Below, in pieces: positions 17,209-25,880 of a stretch of 64,000 nt of DNA (the stretch's first letter is position 1; each line of letters begins with the position of its first letter). The notes beneath the pieces are model-generated. The model saw only the letters and a list, made by a program, of their open reading frames with translations. It was not told the DNA's origin and searched no databases. The stretch is from RPQJ01 sp963754535 (GTDB lineage Bacteria; Pseudomonadota; Gammaproteobacteria; Steroidobacterales; Steroidobacteraceae), in assembly GCA_963754535.1 (NCBI GenBank), contig CAVWGG010000021.1, forward strand, positions 62,001-126,000, in the 5' to 3' direction. Made by a program: the position numbers and the translations under genes.

Positions 17209-17862
17209 CTAGACGCGTTCTCTTGCCAGCCTGTAGAAGAGCGTGCCGTCGTAGAACGACTTGATCCGGGCGACGCTCAACGCGGGCACCGAACGGTCAC
17301 CCTCGACGGCGTGCGTGTCGGCCGCGATCATCAGCAACAGCTGCCACTCCGCAATCGCCGCTACGTAGCCCGCGAGCGTCTCACGGTTCGCCTTGATCAT
17401 CCGCGTGAGCTCGGTCGCCGTGAACGCCTTGTCGCCGTTGCGATCCACCGTCGAATGCACGCCGAAGACCTTGTCGAAGCGCCTGGCGTTGAACCGGCCC
17501 CGCTTGTCCAGGATGCCGGTATCACCGTCGTGCTTGCCCTTCTGGGCGTTCTCGATGTCGACGTTCATGGCCAGCAACGAGCCGCGCGTCTGCAGGCTCA
17601 AGCCTGCGACGATGGTGAGCGCGGCAGCCTCGGCCACGCCAATCGGCAGGCCCAGGGCCTTGAGCCCGCGCGTGCACTCCGCGAGGCCGATGCCGCGGTC
17701 GCCGTCGTCATCGAAGAACGACAAGTGCCGCTGCAGCGTGGTGTCGGAGGTGCGGCTGCGCGCCTTCAGTGTGCGAGGCAGTGCACCCGCCTCCTTGCCT
17801 CCCGCCTTGCGACGGGAGGCCGAGGCTTTCGCCCGCCTTGGGGCTGCTTGCGCAAGCGTCAA
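17209..17862 (-). CDS. bacterial caleosin-family protein (EF-hand, lipid-associated)
   Basis: The 217-residue protein matches the plant/fungal caleosin pattern. First comes LQRHLSFFDDDGDRGIG, where the calcium loop follows the conserved 'LQ(K/R)H..FFD' start. A hydrophobic segment follows (about residues 76-95). Then come KGKHDGDTGILDKRGRFNAR-RFDKVF, an acidic DRNGDKAFTATEL, IKANRETL-and-AAIAEWQLL, and the C-terminal SFYDGTLFYRLA. Eukaryotic caleosins are calcium- and heme-binding peroxygenases on lipid droplets. The N-terminal 40 residues are basic and low-complexity. The start is a TTG at 17862 in a TTGA overlap with the CBS-like ORF; no ATG is available. A heme-ligand His cannot be assigned with certainty. 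Confidence 0.75.
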   Translation of the reverse strand: MTLAQAAPRRAKASASRRKAGGKEAGALPRTLKARSRTSDTTLQRHLSFFDDDGDRGIGLAECTRGLKALGLPIGVAEAAALTIVAGLSLQTRGSLLAMNVDIENAQKGKHDGDTGILDKRGRFNARRFDKVFGVHSTVDRNGDKAFTATELTRMIKANRETLAGYVAAIAEWQLLLMIAADTHAVEGDRSVPALSVARIKSFYDGTLFYRLARERV

Positions 17863-18026
17863 GACGGCTCCGATATCTTCGCCAGCGCTTCCGCGGCAGG
17901 CTGGATCTCGGAACTGTCCACCGCGAAGTCGCCGTCACGCATGGTCCGTGCGGCTTCGTCGATGGTCATGTCCGGGCTGACGACCTTGACGTCCCGGCTC
18001 ATCAGGTCCTTGAGTTGATGATGCAT
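17859..18026 (-). CDS. truncated CBS-domain ORF (55 aa)
   Basis: This short frame reads MHHQLKDLMSRDVKVVSPDM and continues TIDEAARTMRDGDF, the standard opening of a CBS domain. It then departs to AVDSSEIQPAAEALAKISEPS and stops. The ligand-binding second half (the 'P V V d..g.l.GivT.rDi' part) is missing. A good ribosome site (AGGAG, 9 bases upstream) precedes ATG 18026, so it is probably translated. Its stop overlaps the TTG start of the caleosin gene. It is either a decayed CBS gene or a leader whose translation feeds the caleosin. Confidence 0.6.
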   Translation of the reverse strand: MHHQLKDLMSRDVKVVSPDMTIDEAARTMRDGDFAVDSSEIQPAAEALAKISEPS

Positions 18027-18149
18027 CCTTGTCTCCTGTGATCAAGATTCGCGCAGCAGACGAGGCCGCGCAGGCTGTCCAACACGTGGGTATTCCAGCA
18101 CCTGCGGAGGCCGCAGTCGGTGCGGTGGCGTACGATCGACGCAGAGCCG

Positions 18150-18641
18150 TCAGTGGTGCGACAGGCGATCGATCTCGGCGAAGAAACTGCGGCGCCCGCC
18201 AGTCAAGCCAAGCGCCTTCCAGGTTGGCGCGAGCCTGACGACACGGTCCTTGAACGCGTCTTCGTAATATTCGTGGTCGAGGTAGCCCTGCTGGAACTGG
18301 TAGTGCATGTTGTCCCAGTGCGTCTGCTGGGCGATCTGCCACATCCGGAACCGCCCGCGTTCCGCTTCGGTCAGCGCATCCAGCGCATTGACGTCCCCGG
18401 GATAGCCGAGTTCTGTCAGCTTGATGATGATCGGTCCGATGAACTCCGAATCGGCGGCCTGCACCAGCATGGCCTGCAACGCATCGGAACGCACCTGGTA
18501 GGTCTGCGCGAGCGCGAGCTTGCGGGCCTCTTCCATGGCACGGGTGTTCTGGCCGATCTGCTTGGCGAGGTAGATCAGCGTGACGACTACGGCCAGTGCC
18601 CCGACGACCTCGCCGATCGCTCCCCAGTCCTGCAGCGTCAT
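18150..18641 (-). CDS. small membrane-anchored protein of unknown function
   Basis: This is a 163-residue protein. ATG 18641 is chosen over an upstream ATG because a strong GGAGG lies 7 bases before it. Residues about 9-30 (IGEVVGALAVVVTLIYLAKQ) form one membrane helix. A helical cytoplasmic domain follows with aromatic segments such as WDNMHYQFQQGYLDHEYYED. Proteins of this layout (one N-terminal helix with QIRQNT-like sequence after it, then a helical domain) are common hypothetical proteins in proteobacteria. No enzymatic motif is visible and no function is proposed. Confidence 0.65.
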   Translation of the reverse strand: MTLQDWGAIGEVVGALAVVVTLIYLAKQIGQNTRAMEEARKLALAQTYQVRSDALQAMLVQAADSEFIGPIIIKLTELGYPGDVNALDALTEAERGRFRMWQIAQQTHWDNMHYQFQQGYLDHEYYEDAFKDRVVRLAPTWKALGLTGGRRSFFAEIDRLSHH

Positions 18642-18742
18642 AGGGTGTCCTCCGTGAAAAGGGTGCACACAGTCATGCGCTCCCTATTTCACGCCGCAGC
18701 GGGCTGCGCTGCAACGCTCACCCAACGTGTGATGCGGTCCGC

Positions 18743-19609
18743 CTAAAGGGCGGCGACCCGGTTCCGCGACTCGACCCAGGTCCGGACTCGCTTGGCATCC
18801 GCGATCCGCGTGTACTTGCCATACGAGTTGAGCAGCACCATCACGACCGGGCGGCCGTCGATGACGGTCTGCATGACGAGACAGCGCCCCGCTTCCGGGA
18901 TGTAGCCGGTCTTCTGCACGTCGACCTGCCAGGCCGGGTTGGTGACCAGCAGGTTGGTATTGCGGAACTCGAGTTGCCGCCGGTTGACGGTCACCGTGTG
19001 GCGGGCAGAGGTCGAGTAGTCCCGGATCGTCCGGTTGCCTGCAGACGCCAGCACCAGTTTCGCCAGGTCGGCGGGGCTGGCCACGTTGCGGCTCGACAAG
19101 CCCGTGGGCTCGACGAAGCGCGCCGAAGTCATGCCGAGTGCGGCGGCCTTCTTGTTCATCGCCTGCACGCAAGCGCGCAGGCCGCGCGGATAGGATCGGC
19201 ACAGCGCGTACGCGGCACGGTTCTCGGACGACATCAGCGCCAGGTGCAGCAGGTTCCGCCGGCTCAGCTTGTAACCGGAGGCGAGGCGTGAGGCATTGCC
19301 GGCGGTGCCACGCACGTCATCGGCGTTGATGGTCACGACCTGGTCCATCGACTGGCCGGCCTCGAGCACGACCAGGGCCGTCATCAGCTTGGTGATCGAA
19401 GCGATCGGCACGGCGATACGTTCATCGCGCGCCGCGAGCACCGCGGAAGCCGACTCGTCGAGGATGTAGTACGCGTGGGAGCGCACGTCGGGGATCGTCC
19501 GGGGCGGCACGGCGCCTTGTGGGGCAGCCAGGGCGGCAAGAGGCACGAACACGGTCAGCAGGAGGCCCGCCAACGCCATCGAACCCTTTTTCCTGCGCCA
19601 CTGATGCAT
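18743..19609 (-). CDS. pbpG: D-alanyl-D-alanine endopeptidase (PBP7-like)
   Basis: This is a 288-residue low-molecular-weight penicillin-binding protein of the S11 family. The catalytic triad of motifs is complete: SITK (SxxK), SEN (SxN) and KTG. A signal peptide follows the basic start MHQWRRKKGSMALAGLLLTV. ATG 19609 has an AGGAG about 11 bases upstream; the frame is open to 19744 but without a good ribosome site. It cleaves peptidoglycan cross-links in the periplasm. The family match includes LASGYKLSRRNLLHLALMSS and PTGLSSRNVASPADLAKLV. It is transcribed divergently from the c-di-GMP gene. Confidence 0.88.
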   Translation of the reverse strand: MHQWRRKKGSMALAGLLLTVFVPLAALAAPQGAVPPRTIPDVRSHAYYILDESASAVLAARDERIAVPIASITKLMTALVVLEAGQSMDQVVTINADDVRGTAGNASRLASGYKLSRRNLLHLALMSSENRAAYALCRSYPRGLRACVQAMNKKAAALGMTSARFVEPTGLSSRNVASPADLAKLVLASAGNRTIRDYSTSARHTVTVNRRQLEFRNTNLLVTNPAWQVDVQKTGYIPEAGRCLVMQTVIDGRPVVMVLLNSYGKYTRIADAKRVRTWVESRNRVAAL

Positions 19610-19892
19610 GTCGTCGATTGCTCCTGCGCGAGTCTCGCAGGCCCGAGTCGCTCGCGAATCGCGCGAACTCGTGCCAAGGCGGGCGGTAGCCTGCCACAAA
19701 GCAGGAAAAAAGCCACACATCAGTCGACAGAACACTCGCTTCATCTCATGTGAACCACGTCACATGCGTGGCTGACATTTCCGTGCGGCGGTCACAGACG
19801 ATTCCCGGCTGCCTGAGGCTAGATGTACCGAACCTAAAGAGCTGCCGGTTTTGGGGAAGGCTCGCAGAAAAAACATGTCGTCAGGGCGGGCA

Positions 19893-22688
19893 ATGAACGA
19901 TGGCCTGAAGAAGCGTGAACGGTTCGGCTCCGGCTGGACCGGAGCCGTTGCCGTGAGCCTGTTCGTCTACGTCGCCATCGCCATCGTGCTGATCCTGGCC
20001 GACGAAGGCGGATGGCCGTGGCTCGACGTCTTCAACCTGTATTCCGATTCGGTCGCGAGCATCGCCGTGGCCATCCTGACCGGGGCAGCGGCGCGTGGCT
20101 CTGCCGAGCCGGCCGCACGCCGCACCTGGTGGCTGCTCACGGCCGCGCTCGGCGTCTACAGCGTCGGTAACCTGCTGCATTCGACCTACTGGCTGTACGG
20201 GGTCGACCCCTTCCCGTCGATCGGCGACTTCTTCTTCCTGGGTTTCTACCCGCTCGTCTTCGCTGCGGTGCTGACGGTGATCCGGACGGCTGCAGTTCGC
20301 GTGCAATGGGCCCGGCTCGGGCTCGACACCGCGATCCTCATGCTGGGGTTCGGCGCGTTCTTCTGGTTCTTCGTGATCGCGCCGACAGCGGACGCCCAGC
20401 GCGACCCGAACGTGCTCAAGTATGTGCTGGCGCAGGCTTACATCGCCCTCAACTGCCTGATGCTGCTCGCCTGCGGCGTGCTGCTGATGCACTCCGGCGC
20501 CACGCCCATCCGGCGCCGGGCCCTGATGCTGCTCACGCTCGGCTTCTCGTCGATGTCACTGGCCGACATCGTCTGGGCCATGTCCAAGGTGGACGGCAGC
20601 TACATTCCGGGCAGCGTCTCGGACGTCATCTACCTGTCCTGCTACATCTGGCTCGCAGCCGCCGCGCGTGAGCAGCTGCGTGGCAGGGGTCGCGCGCGCC
20701 ACGCCCCGAGCGCGCTCAGCACCGCGCTCATCGAGGGCATGCCCTACATCGCGATGATGATGTCGTTCATGGTGCTCGTGTACGTGGAGAGCAGCACTGC
20801 CGCCAGCCCCGTGAACACCATGACCGTCATCATTTTCGTGCTGACCTCGCTGGTCATGGTGCGCCAGGGCGTGCTCTCGCGCGACGACGCACTCCTGCGC
20901 GAGCGCCGCGCGGCCGGTCTCGTCGAGGCCCGCTATGCGTCGCTGATCAAGAACGCCTCGGACGTGATCATGATCACCAACGCCGAGGGGATACTGCAAT
21001 TCGCATCACCGGCCGCCGAACGCACCTTTGCGACCCACCCGGACGACATGGTGGGCCGGAACCTGCTCGATCGCTGGATGGACGGGGACAATGAGCGCCT
21101 GGCCGCGTTCCTCGCCGAGGTGTCGGCAACGAAAGGCCGCGTCGTCGGACCGATCGAGCTGGTCGTCGAAACCGGCGAACGGCGCAGCACCCTCGAGTGC
21201 GTCGGCAGCAACCTGATGGACGACCCGGCCATCGCCGGGCTGGCGCTGAACTTCCGCGACGTCAGCGAACGCAAGACGCTGGAGGAGCAACTGCGCAAGC
21301 TGGCCTTCCACGACCCGCTGACGCTGCTCGCCAATCGCAGCCTGTTCTGGAACCGGGTCGAGCACGCCCTGACGCTGGCGCAGCGGTCGCAACAGCAAGT
21401 GGCCGTCATGTTCCTCGACCTCGACAACTTCAAGAACGTGAACGACTCGCTCGGACACGATGCCGGCGACCGCCTGCTGCAGGCGGCGGCGCAACGACTG
21501 GTCAAGTCGACCCGGCCTTCCGACACCGTGGCACGCCTCGGTGGCGACGAATTCGCGATCCTGCTCGAGGGCATTCGCAGCGATACGGACGTCGAGCGCA
21601 TCGCCGTCCCGATCACGGCCGCGTTCAACCGTCCCCTGCTGGTGGACGGCAGGGAAACCGATGCCACGGCGAGCATCGGGGCGGCCTGCTCGCAACCCGG
21701 CGACGACGCGGAGCAATTGCTGCGCAAGGCCGACATCGCCATGTACAACGCGAAGGCCGCCGGCAAGGCACGCTGCGTCCTGTTCCAGCCGCACATGCAG
21801 GAACAGCTGCACGACCGCTTGCGACTGGAGCACGACATCGACCTTGCCTTCGCACGCAACGAATTTTTCGTCGAGTTCCAGCCGGTCGTCGACCTGACCA
21901 GCCGCGAGTTGCTCGGCGTGGAGGCCCTGGTGCGATGGAATCACCCGCAACGGGGCATCGTCATGCCGGGCTCGTTCATATCGATCGCCGAGGAATCCGG
22001 CCGCATCGTCGAACTGGGCCGTCGCGTCCTGGTCGACGCCTGCACGCAGATCCGCGCGTGGAGCGAATCGGTCGAGGCCGGCACCGGCCTGCGCGTGGCG
22101 GTGAATATTTCGGGCCGCCACCTGCAGCAGGGCGACCTGGTCGCGGACGTGCGCCACGCACTCGAGGTTTCGCGCCTCGATCCCGGCAACCTCGTGATCG
22201 AGCTGACCGAGAGCACGATAATGCAGAACACCGAGGTCAACCTCGAGCGCTTCCGTGAGTTGAAGGCGCTGGGCGTGCGACTCGCCATCGACGACTTCGG
22301 CATGGGTTACTCGTCGCTTTCGTACCTGCACCGGTTCCCGATCGACATCCTGAAGATTGATCGCGCATTCGTGAGCCGATTGACCGAGCAGGACGGCGGT
22401 CCCGAACTGGCCCGCGCGGTCGTGATGCTCGCGACGACGCTCGGCCTCGAGACGGTCGCCGAAGGCATCGAAAACGAAAGCCAGGTGGCGACATTGCTGG
22501 ACCTCGGCTGCGTCGCGGGCCAGGGCTACCTCTTCGCCAGCTCGAGCCTGCTCGACGTCGTGGCGAAGACACCGTTCATGGCTCGCCGCTCCGACCTGCG
22601 GGCAGCGGAGCGCGCTGCGCAGTCCGACCTCACGGCGACCGGCCGCTTTCGGGCGGCGGAGCTCTGGCAACGTTCGGCGGCGGGCTGA
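19893..22688 (+). CDS. membrane PAS-GGDEF-EAL cyclic-di-GMP protein
   Basis: This is an approximately 931-residue protein. The first ~300 residues hold about nine hydrophobic helices (a MASE-like sensor region). A PAS domain follows (about 345-455), then GGDEF with an intact RLGGDEF (about 550), then EAL with intact GVEALVRW (about 677) and DDFGMGYSSLSYL. An RxxD inhibition site (RPSD) sits five residues before GGDEF, so the cyclase should be product-inhibited. Both activities are possible: synthesis and breakdown of c-di-GMP. Starts at 19851 (TTG) and 19875 are also open; 19893 has AGGGCGGG just upstream. It stands alone, divergent from pbpG. Confidence 0.88.
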   Translation: MNDGLKKRERFGSGWTGAVAVSLFVYVAIAIVLILADEGGWPWLDVFNLYSDSVASIAVAILTGAAARGSAEPAARRTWWLLTAALGVYSVGNLLHSTYWLYGVDPFPSIGDFFFLGFYPLVFAAVLTVIRTAAVRVQWARLGLDTAILMLGFGAFFWFFVIAPTADAQRDPNVLKYVLAQAYIALNCLMLLACGVLLMHSGATPIRRRALMLLTLGFSSMSLADIVWAMSKVDGSYIPGSVSDVIYLSCYIWLAAAAREQLRGRGRARHAPSALSTALIEGMPYIAMMMSFMVLVYVESSTAASPVNTMTVIIFVLTSLVMVRQGVLSRDDALLRERRAAGLVEARYASLIKNASDVIMITNAEGILQFASPAAERTFATHPDDMVGRNLLDRWMDGDNERLAAFLAEVSATKGRVVGPIELVVETGERRSTLECVGSNLMDDPAIAGLALNFRDVSERKTLEEQLRKLAFHDPLTLLANRSLFWNRVEHALTLAQRSQQQVAVMFLDLDNFKNVNDSLGHDAGDRLLQAAAQRLVKSTRPSDTVARLGGDEFAILLEGIRSDTDVERIAVPITAAFNRPLLVDGRETDATASIGAACSQPGDDAEQLLRKADIAMYNAKAAGKARCVLFQPHMQEQLHDRLRLEHDIDLAFARNEFFVEFQPVVDLTSRELLGVEALVRWNHPQRGIVMPGSFISIAEESGRIVELGRRVLVDACTQIRAWSESVEAGTGLRVAVNISGRHLQQGDLVADVRHALEVSRLDPGNLVIELTESTIMQNTEVNLERFRELKALGVRLAIDDFGMGYSSLSYLHRFPIDILKIDRAFVSRLTEQDGGPELARAVVMLATTLGLETVAEGIENESQVATLLDLGCVAGQGYLFASSSLLDVVAKTPFMARRSDLRAAERAAQSDLTATGRFRAAELWQRSAAG

Positions 22689-22866
22689 CGAGCGCTGGAT
22701 CGCCCCACGGGCTGCAACATAGACTTCGCCCTCGTCCCGGCCTGGGCCCATCCGGCTTGACGCACGTCGGACCCGCCCATCAACATGGCGGAATTCGAGG
22801 CTCGGCGCGCCGTCACGGCACGCAAGCGCTGCCTCGCAATCCAATGCACCACAGCCGGAGCGCTCC

Positions 22867-24498
22867 ATGGACAGACGTGACTTCCTGACGATCGGCGGCC
22901 TTGGGCTCGCCGGGCTGGCACTCCCGATCGGTACCCGTGCGGTGGCTGCAGAGGAGTTGCTCAGCACGCTCGACGTCAGCCTGAAGAAGTCGCTCGCGGA
23001 CGCAGCGCTCGAAGCCGCGACGAAGGCCGGCGCCAGCTACTGCGACGTGCGCGTCGGCCGCTACCTGCGTCAGTTCGTCCTGACGCGGGAGGACAAGGTC
23101 GAGAACGTCGTCAACACCGAGTCGACCGGCATCGGCGTGCGAGTCATCGTCAACGGCACCTGGGGCTTCGCGGCCACCAGCGATCTTTCGCAGGCAGGCG
23201 CCGCGACTGCAGCGACGCAGGCCGCCGCCATCGCGCGTGCGAACTCGCGCGTCCAGACGGAACCAGTGCAACTCGCCAAGGTGAAAGGCGCAGGCGAGGT
23301 GGCCTGGAGCACCCCGATCCGCAAGAACGCGATGGCGGTGCCGCTCAAGGAAAAGGCAGAACTGCTGCTTGCCGTCAACGCTGCGGCCGTGAAGGCCGGC
23401 GCCAGTTTCGTGAGCTCGAACCTGTTCGTCGTCAACGAGCAGAAGTACTTCGCCTCCACGGACGGCTCCTACATCGACCAGGACATCCATCGCATCTGGG
23501 CGCCGTTCACGGTGACCGCGGTGGACAAGGCGAGCGGCAAGTTCCGCACGCGCGAAGGCCTGTCGTCGCCGATGGGCATGGGCTGGGAGTTCATGAGCGG
23601 CGACCCGGCAGGCCAGCACGTGATGCCCAACGGGGTGATCAACTACAGCACGGCCTACGACATGGTGCAGGACGCGACAGCGGCCGCGCAGCAGGCCCGC
23701 GAGAAGCTGAAGGCGCCGTCGGTAAAGCCCGGCAAGTACGACCTCGTGCTCGACCCCTCGCACCTCTGGCTGACCATCCACGAGTCCGTCGGGCATCCCC
23801 TGGAGCTCGACCGCGTGCTCGGCTACGAGGCCAACTATGCCGGCACCAGCTTTGCGACCCTGGACAAGCTGAAGTCACGCTTCCGCTACGGCAGCGACAA
23901 GGTCACCCTGTTCGCCGACCGGACCCAGCCCAACAGCCTCGGGGCCGCAGCCTACGATGACGAGGGCGTGGGAACGCAGCGCTGGGATCTCGTCAAGGAC
24001 GGCATCCTGGTCAACTACCAGGCGATCCGCGACCAGGCTCACATCATCGGTGCGCAGGCATCGCAGGGCTGCTGCTATGCCGACTCCTGGTCCAGCGTGC
24101 AGTTCCAGCGCATGGCGAACGTGTCGCTCGCCCCGGGCCAGCAGAAGATGAGCGTGGCCGACATGATCAAGGACGTGGAGAACGGCATCTACATCGTCGG
24201 CGACGGTTCCTTCTCGATCGACCAGCAGCGTTACAACGCGCAATTCGGCGGGCAGCTGTTCTACGAGATCAAGAACGGCCGGATCACGGGCATGATCGAG
24301 GACGTCGCGTACCAGATGCGCACGCCGGAGTTCTGGAACTCGTGCGTCGCTGTCTGCGACCAGGGCGACTATCGCCTGGGCGGGTCGTTCTTCGACGGCA
24401 AGGGTCAGCCGAGCCAGGTCTCTGCCGTCTCGCATGGCTCGAGCACCACGCGCTTCAACGGCGTGAACGTCATCAACACCGCGCGCAAGCTGGGCTGA
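22867..24498 (+). CDS. Tat-exported TldD-like metalloprotease
   Basis: This is a 543-residue TldD/PmbA-family protein with an N-terminal twin-arginine signal (DRRDFLTIGGLGLAGLALP, ending near AVAAEE). The TldD zinc motif is present as HESVGH (305-310), matching HExxxH; downstream Cys/Asp-rich segments (QGCCYADSW, EDVAYQMRTPEFW) follow the family pattern. Canonical TldD acts in the cytosol with TldE on peptides such as microcin B17; this one should fold in the cytosol and be exported. It is followed 25 bases later by a TldE-like gene. The intergenic region 22689-22866 before it holds no other gene and is probably the operon promoter. Confidence 0.87.
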   Translation: MDRRDFLTIGGLGLAGLALPIGTRAVAAEELLSTLDVSLKKSLADAALEAATKAGASYCDVRVGRYLRQFVLTREDKVENVVNTESTGIGVRVIVNGTWGFAATSDLSQAGAATAATQAAAIARANSRVQTEPVQLAKVKGAGEVAWSTPIRKNAMAVPLKEKAELLLAVNAAAVKAGASFVSSNLFVVNEQKYFASTDGSYIDQDIHRIWAPFTVTAVDKASGKFRTREGLSSPMGMGWEFMSGDPAGQHVMPNGVINYSTAYDMVQDATAAAQQAREKLKAPSVKPGKYDLVLDPSHLWLTIHESVGHPLELDRVLGYEANYAGTSFATLDKLKSRFRYGSDKVTLFADRTQPNSLGAAAYDDEGVGTQRWDLVKDGILVNYQAIRDQAHIIGAQASQGCCYADSWSSVQFQRMANVSLAPGQQKMSVADMIKDVENGIYIVGDGSFSIDQQRYNAQFGGQLFYEIKNGRITGMIEDVAYQMRTPEFWNSCVAVCDQGDYRLGGSFFDGKGQPSQVSAVSHGSSTTRFNGVNVINTARKLG

Positions 24499-24523
24499 GC
24501 CGCCGGGTCGCAGGAGACACACC

Positions 24524-25855
24524 ATGAGCATGTACAACGAAGCGGACGCGCGCGCGATCCTCGACAAGGTCGTCAAGCTGTCGAAGGCGGACGAATGCAC
24601 CGCGACTCTCGACGGCCAGGTCGAGGGCAACGTGCGATTCGCACTCAACACCGTCTCGACGAGCGGCATCGTCAGCGACTGCACGCTCGCCGTCCGCGCG
24701 GCCTACGGCAAACGCTCCGGCACGGCGACGACCAACGCGTTCGACGACGCATCCCTCGCGAGCGTGGTGAAGCGCGCCGAGGAACTCGCCCGCCTGGCGC
24801 CGGAAAACCCGGAGTTCATGCCGGCACTGGAGTCGCAGACCTACCGACCGAGCCCGACGTTCAACGCGTCTGTCGCGGCCATCACGCCCGAGTACCGGGC
24901 CCAGGTGGCGGCGGACTCCATCGGTCCGTGCCGCGCCGAAAAAATGGTCGCGGCTGGCTTCCTGGCCGACGGCCAGGGCTTCACGGCTTTTGCGAACAGC
25001 AAGGGTAACTTCGGGTACCAGCGGTCGACGAGCCTCGATTACACCTGCACCGTTCGCACTGCCGACGAACGCGGATCGGGTTGGGTCGGCCGCAACGTCG
25101 GTGACGTCAGCCAGTTCGACGTGAAGTCGGACATCCGCACCGCGATGCGCAAGGCCGCCGGCTCCGTCGACGCGAAGGCGCTGGAACCGGGCAAGTACAC
25201 GGTCATCCTCGAGCCCGAAGCGGCCGCGGGCCTGATCACGTTCATGATGCGGTTCTTCGATGCGCGCGAAGCCGACGAGGGTCGCAGCTTCCTGTCGAAG
25301 AAAGGCGGCGGCAACCGGCTCGGCGAGCAGGTGTTCGACCCGCGCGTCAGCATCCACACCGACCCGTGGGATGCCACGGCACCCGTCATGCCCTGGGACA
25401 GCGAGGGCCGGCCGCGCGCGAAAATGGCCCTCGTCGACAAGGGCAAGGTCACCCAGCTGAATTACTCGCGCTACTGGGCCAAGCGGGCCGGCGCGCGCGA
25501 CGTGGGCCGGCCCGGCAATACCCTCATGGCGGGCGGCGACAAGTCGACGGCTGACCTGGTGAAGGGCACGAAGCGCGGCATCCTGGTGACGCGCACCTGG
25601 TACATCCGCATGGTGGACCCGCAGACGGTGCTGCTGACTGGACTGACCCGCGACGGAACCTTCTACGTCGAAGACGGCGAGATCCGCTACCCGGTGAAGA
25701 ATTTCCGCTTCAACGAGTCGCCGGTGATCATGCTCAACAACATCGAGGAACTCGGCCGGCCCGAGCGCCTGGCCGGGCCCGGGTCGGGGTTGATCATGAT
25801 TCCGCCGATGAAGCTCCGCGACTTCACGTTCACGTCGCTCTCGGACGCCGTCTGA
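24524..25855 (+). CDS. TldE/PmbA-like protein without signal peptide
   Basis: The 443-residue protein matches the PmbA/TldE half of the TldD/TldE pair: an N-terminal helical/sheet domain, GKYTVILEPEAAAGLITFMM in the centre, and the C-terminal IRYPVKNFRFNESPVIMLNN typical of the family. It lacks the HExxxH zinc site, as TldE does. No signal peptide is visible (MSMYNEADARAILDKVVKLS), unlike its partner at 22867. As TldD and TldE form a heterodimer with one active site, export could be by piggyback through Tat. It is in one operon with the DUF4159/MoxR genes. Confidence 0.85.
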   Translation: MSMYNEADARAILDKVVKLSKADECTATLDGQVEGNVRFALNTVSTSGIVSDCTLAVRAAYGKRSGTATTNAFDDASLASVVKRAEELARLAPENPEFMPALESQTYRPSPTFNASVAAITPEYRAQVAADSIGPCRAEKMVAAGFLADGQGFTAFANSKGNFGYQRSTSLDYTCTVRTADERGSGWVGRNVGDVSQFDVKSDIRTAMRKAAGSVDAKALEPGKYTVILEPEAAAGLITFMMRFFDAREADEGRSFLSKKGGGNRLGEQVFDPRVSIHTDPWDATAPVMPWDSEGRPRAKMALVDKGKVTQLNYSRYWAKRAGARDVGRPGNTLMAGGDKSTADLVKGTKRGILVTRTWYIRMVDPQTVLLTGLTRDGTFYVEDGEIRYPVKNFRFNESPVIMLNNIEELGRPERLAGPGSGLIMIPPMKLRDFTFTSLSDAV

Positions 25856-25880
25856 CGCCACGACGCCCGACCGGCCGGCC

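Noticed and set aside
17935..18342. A - strand frame of 135 codons between the CBS-like and membrane-protein genes
   Set aside because: It overlaps both better-supported frames and reads as Arg/Pro/Ala low-complexity sequence.
21006..22967. A - strand open frame of 653 codons across the c-di-GMP gene
   Set aside because: Shadow of the GGDEF/EAL frame, which has catalytic motifs and a complete domain order.
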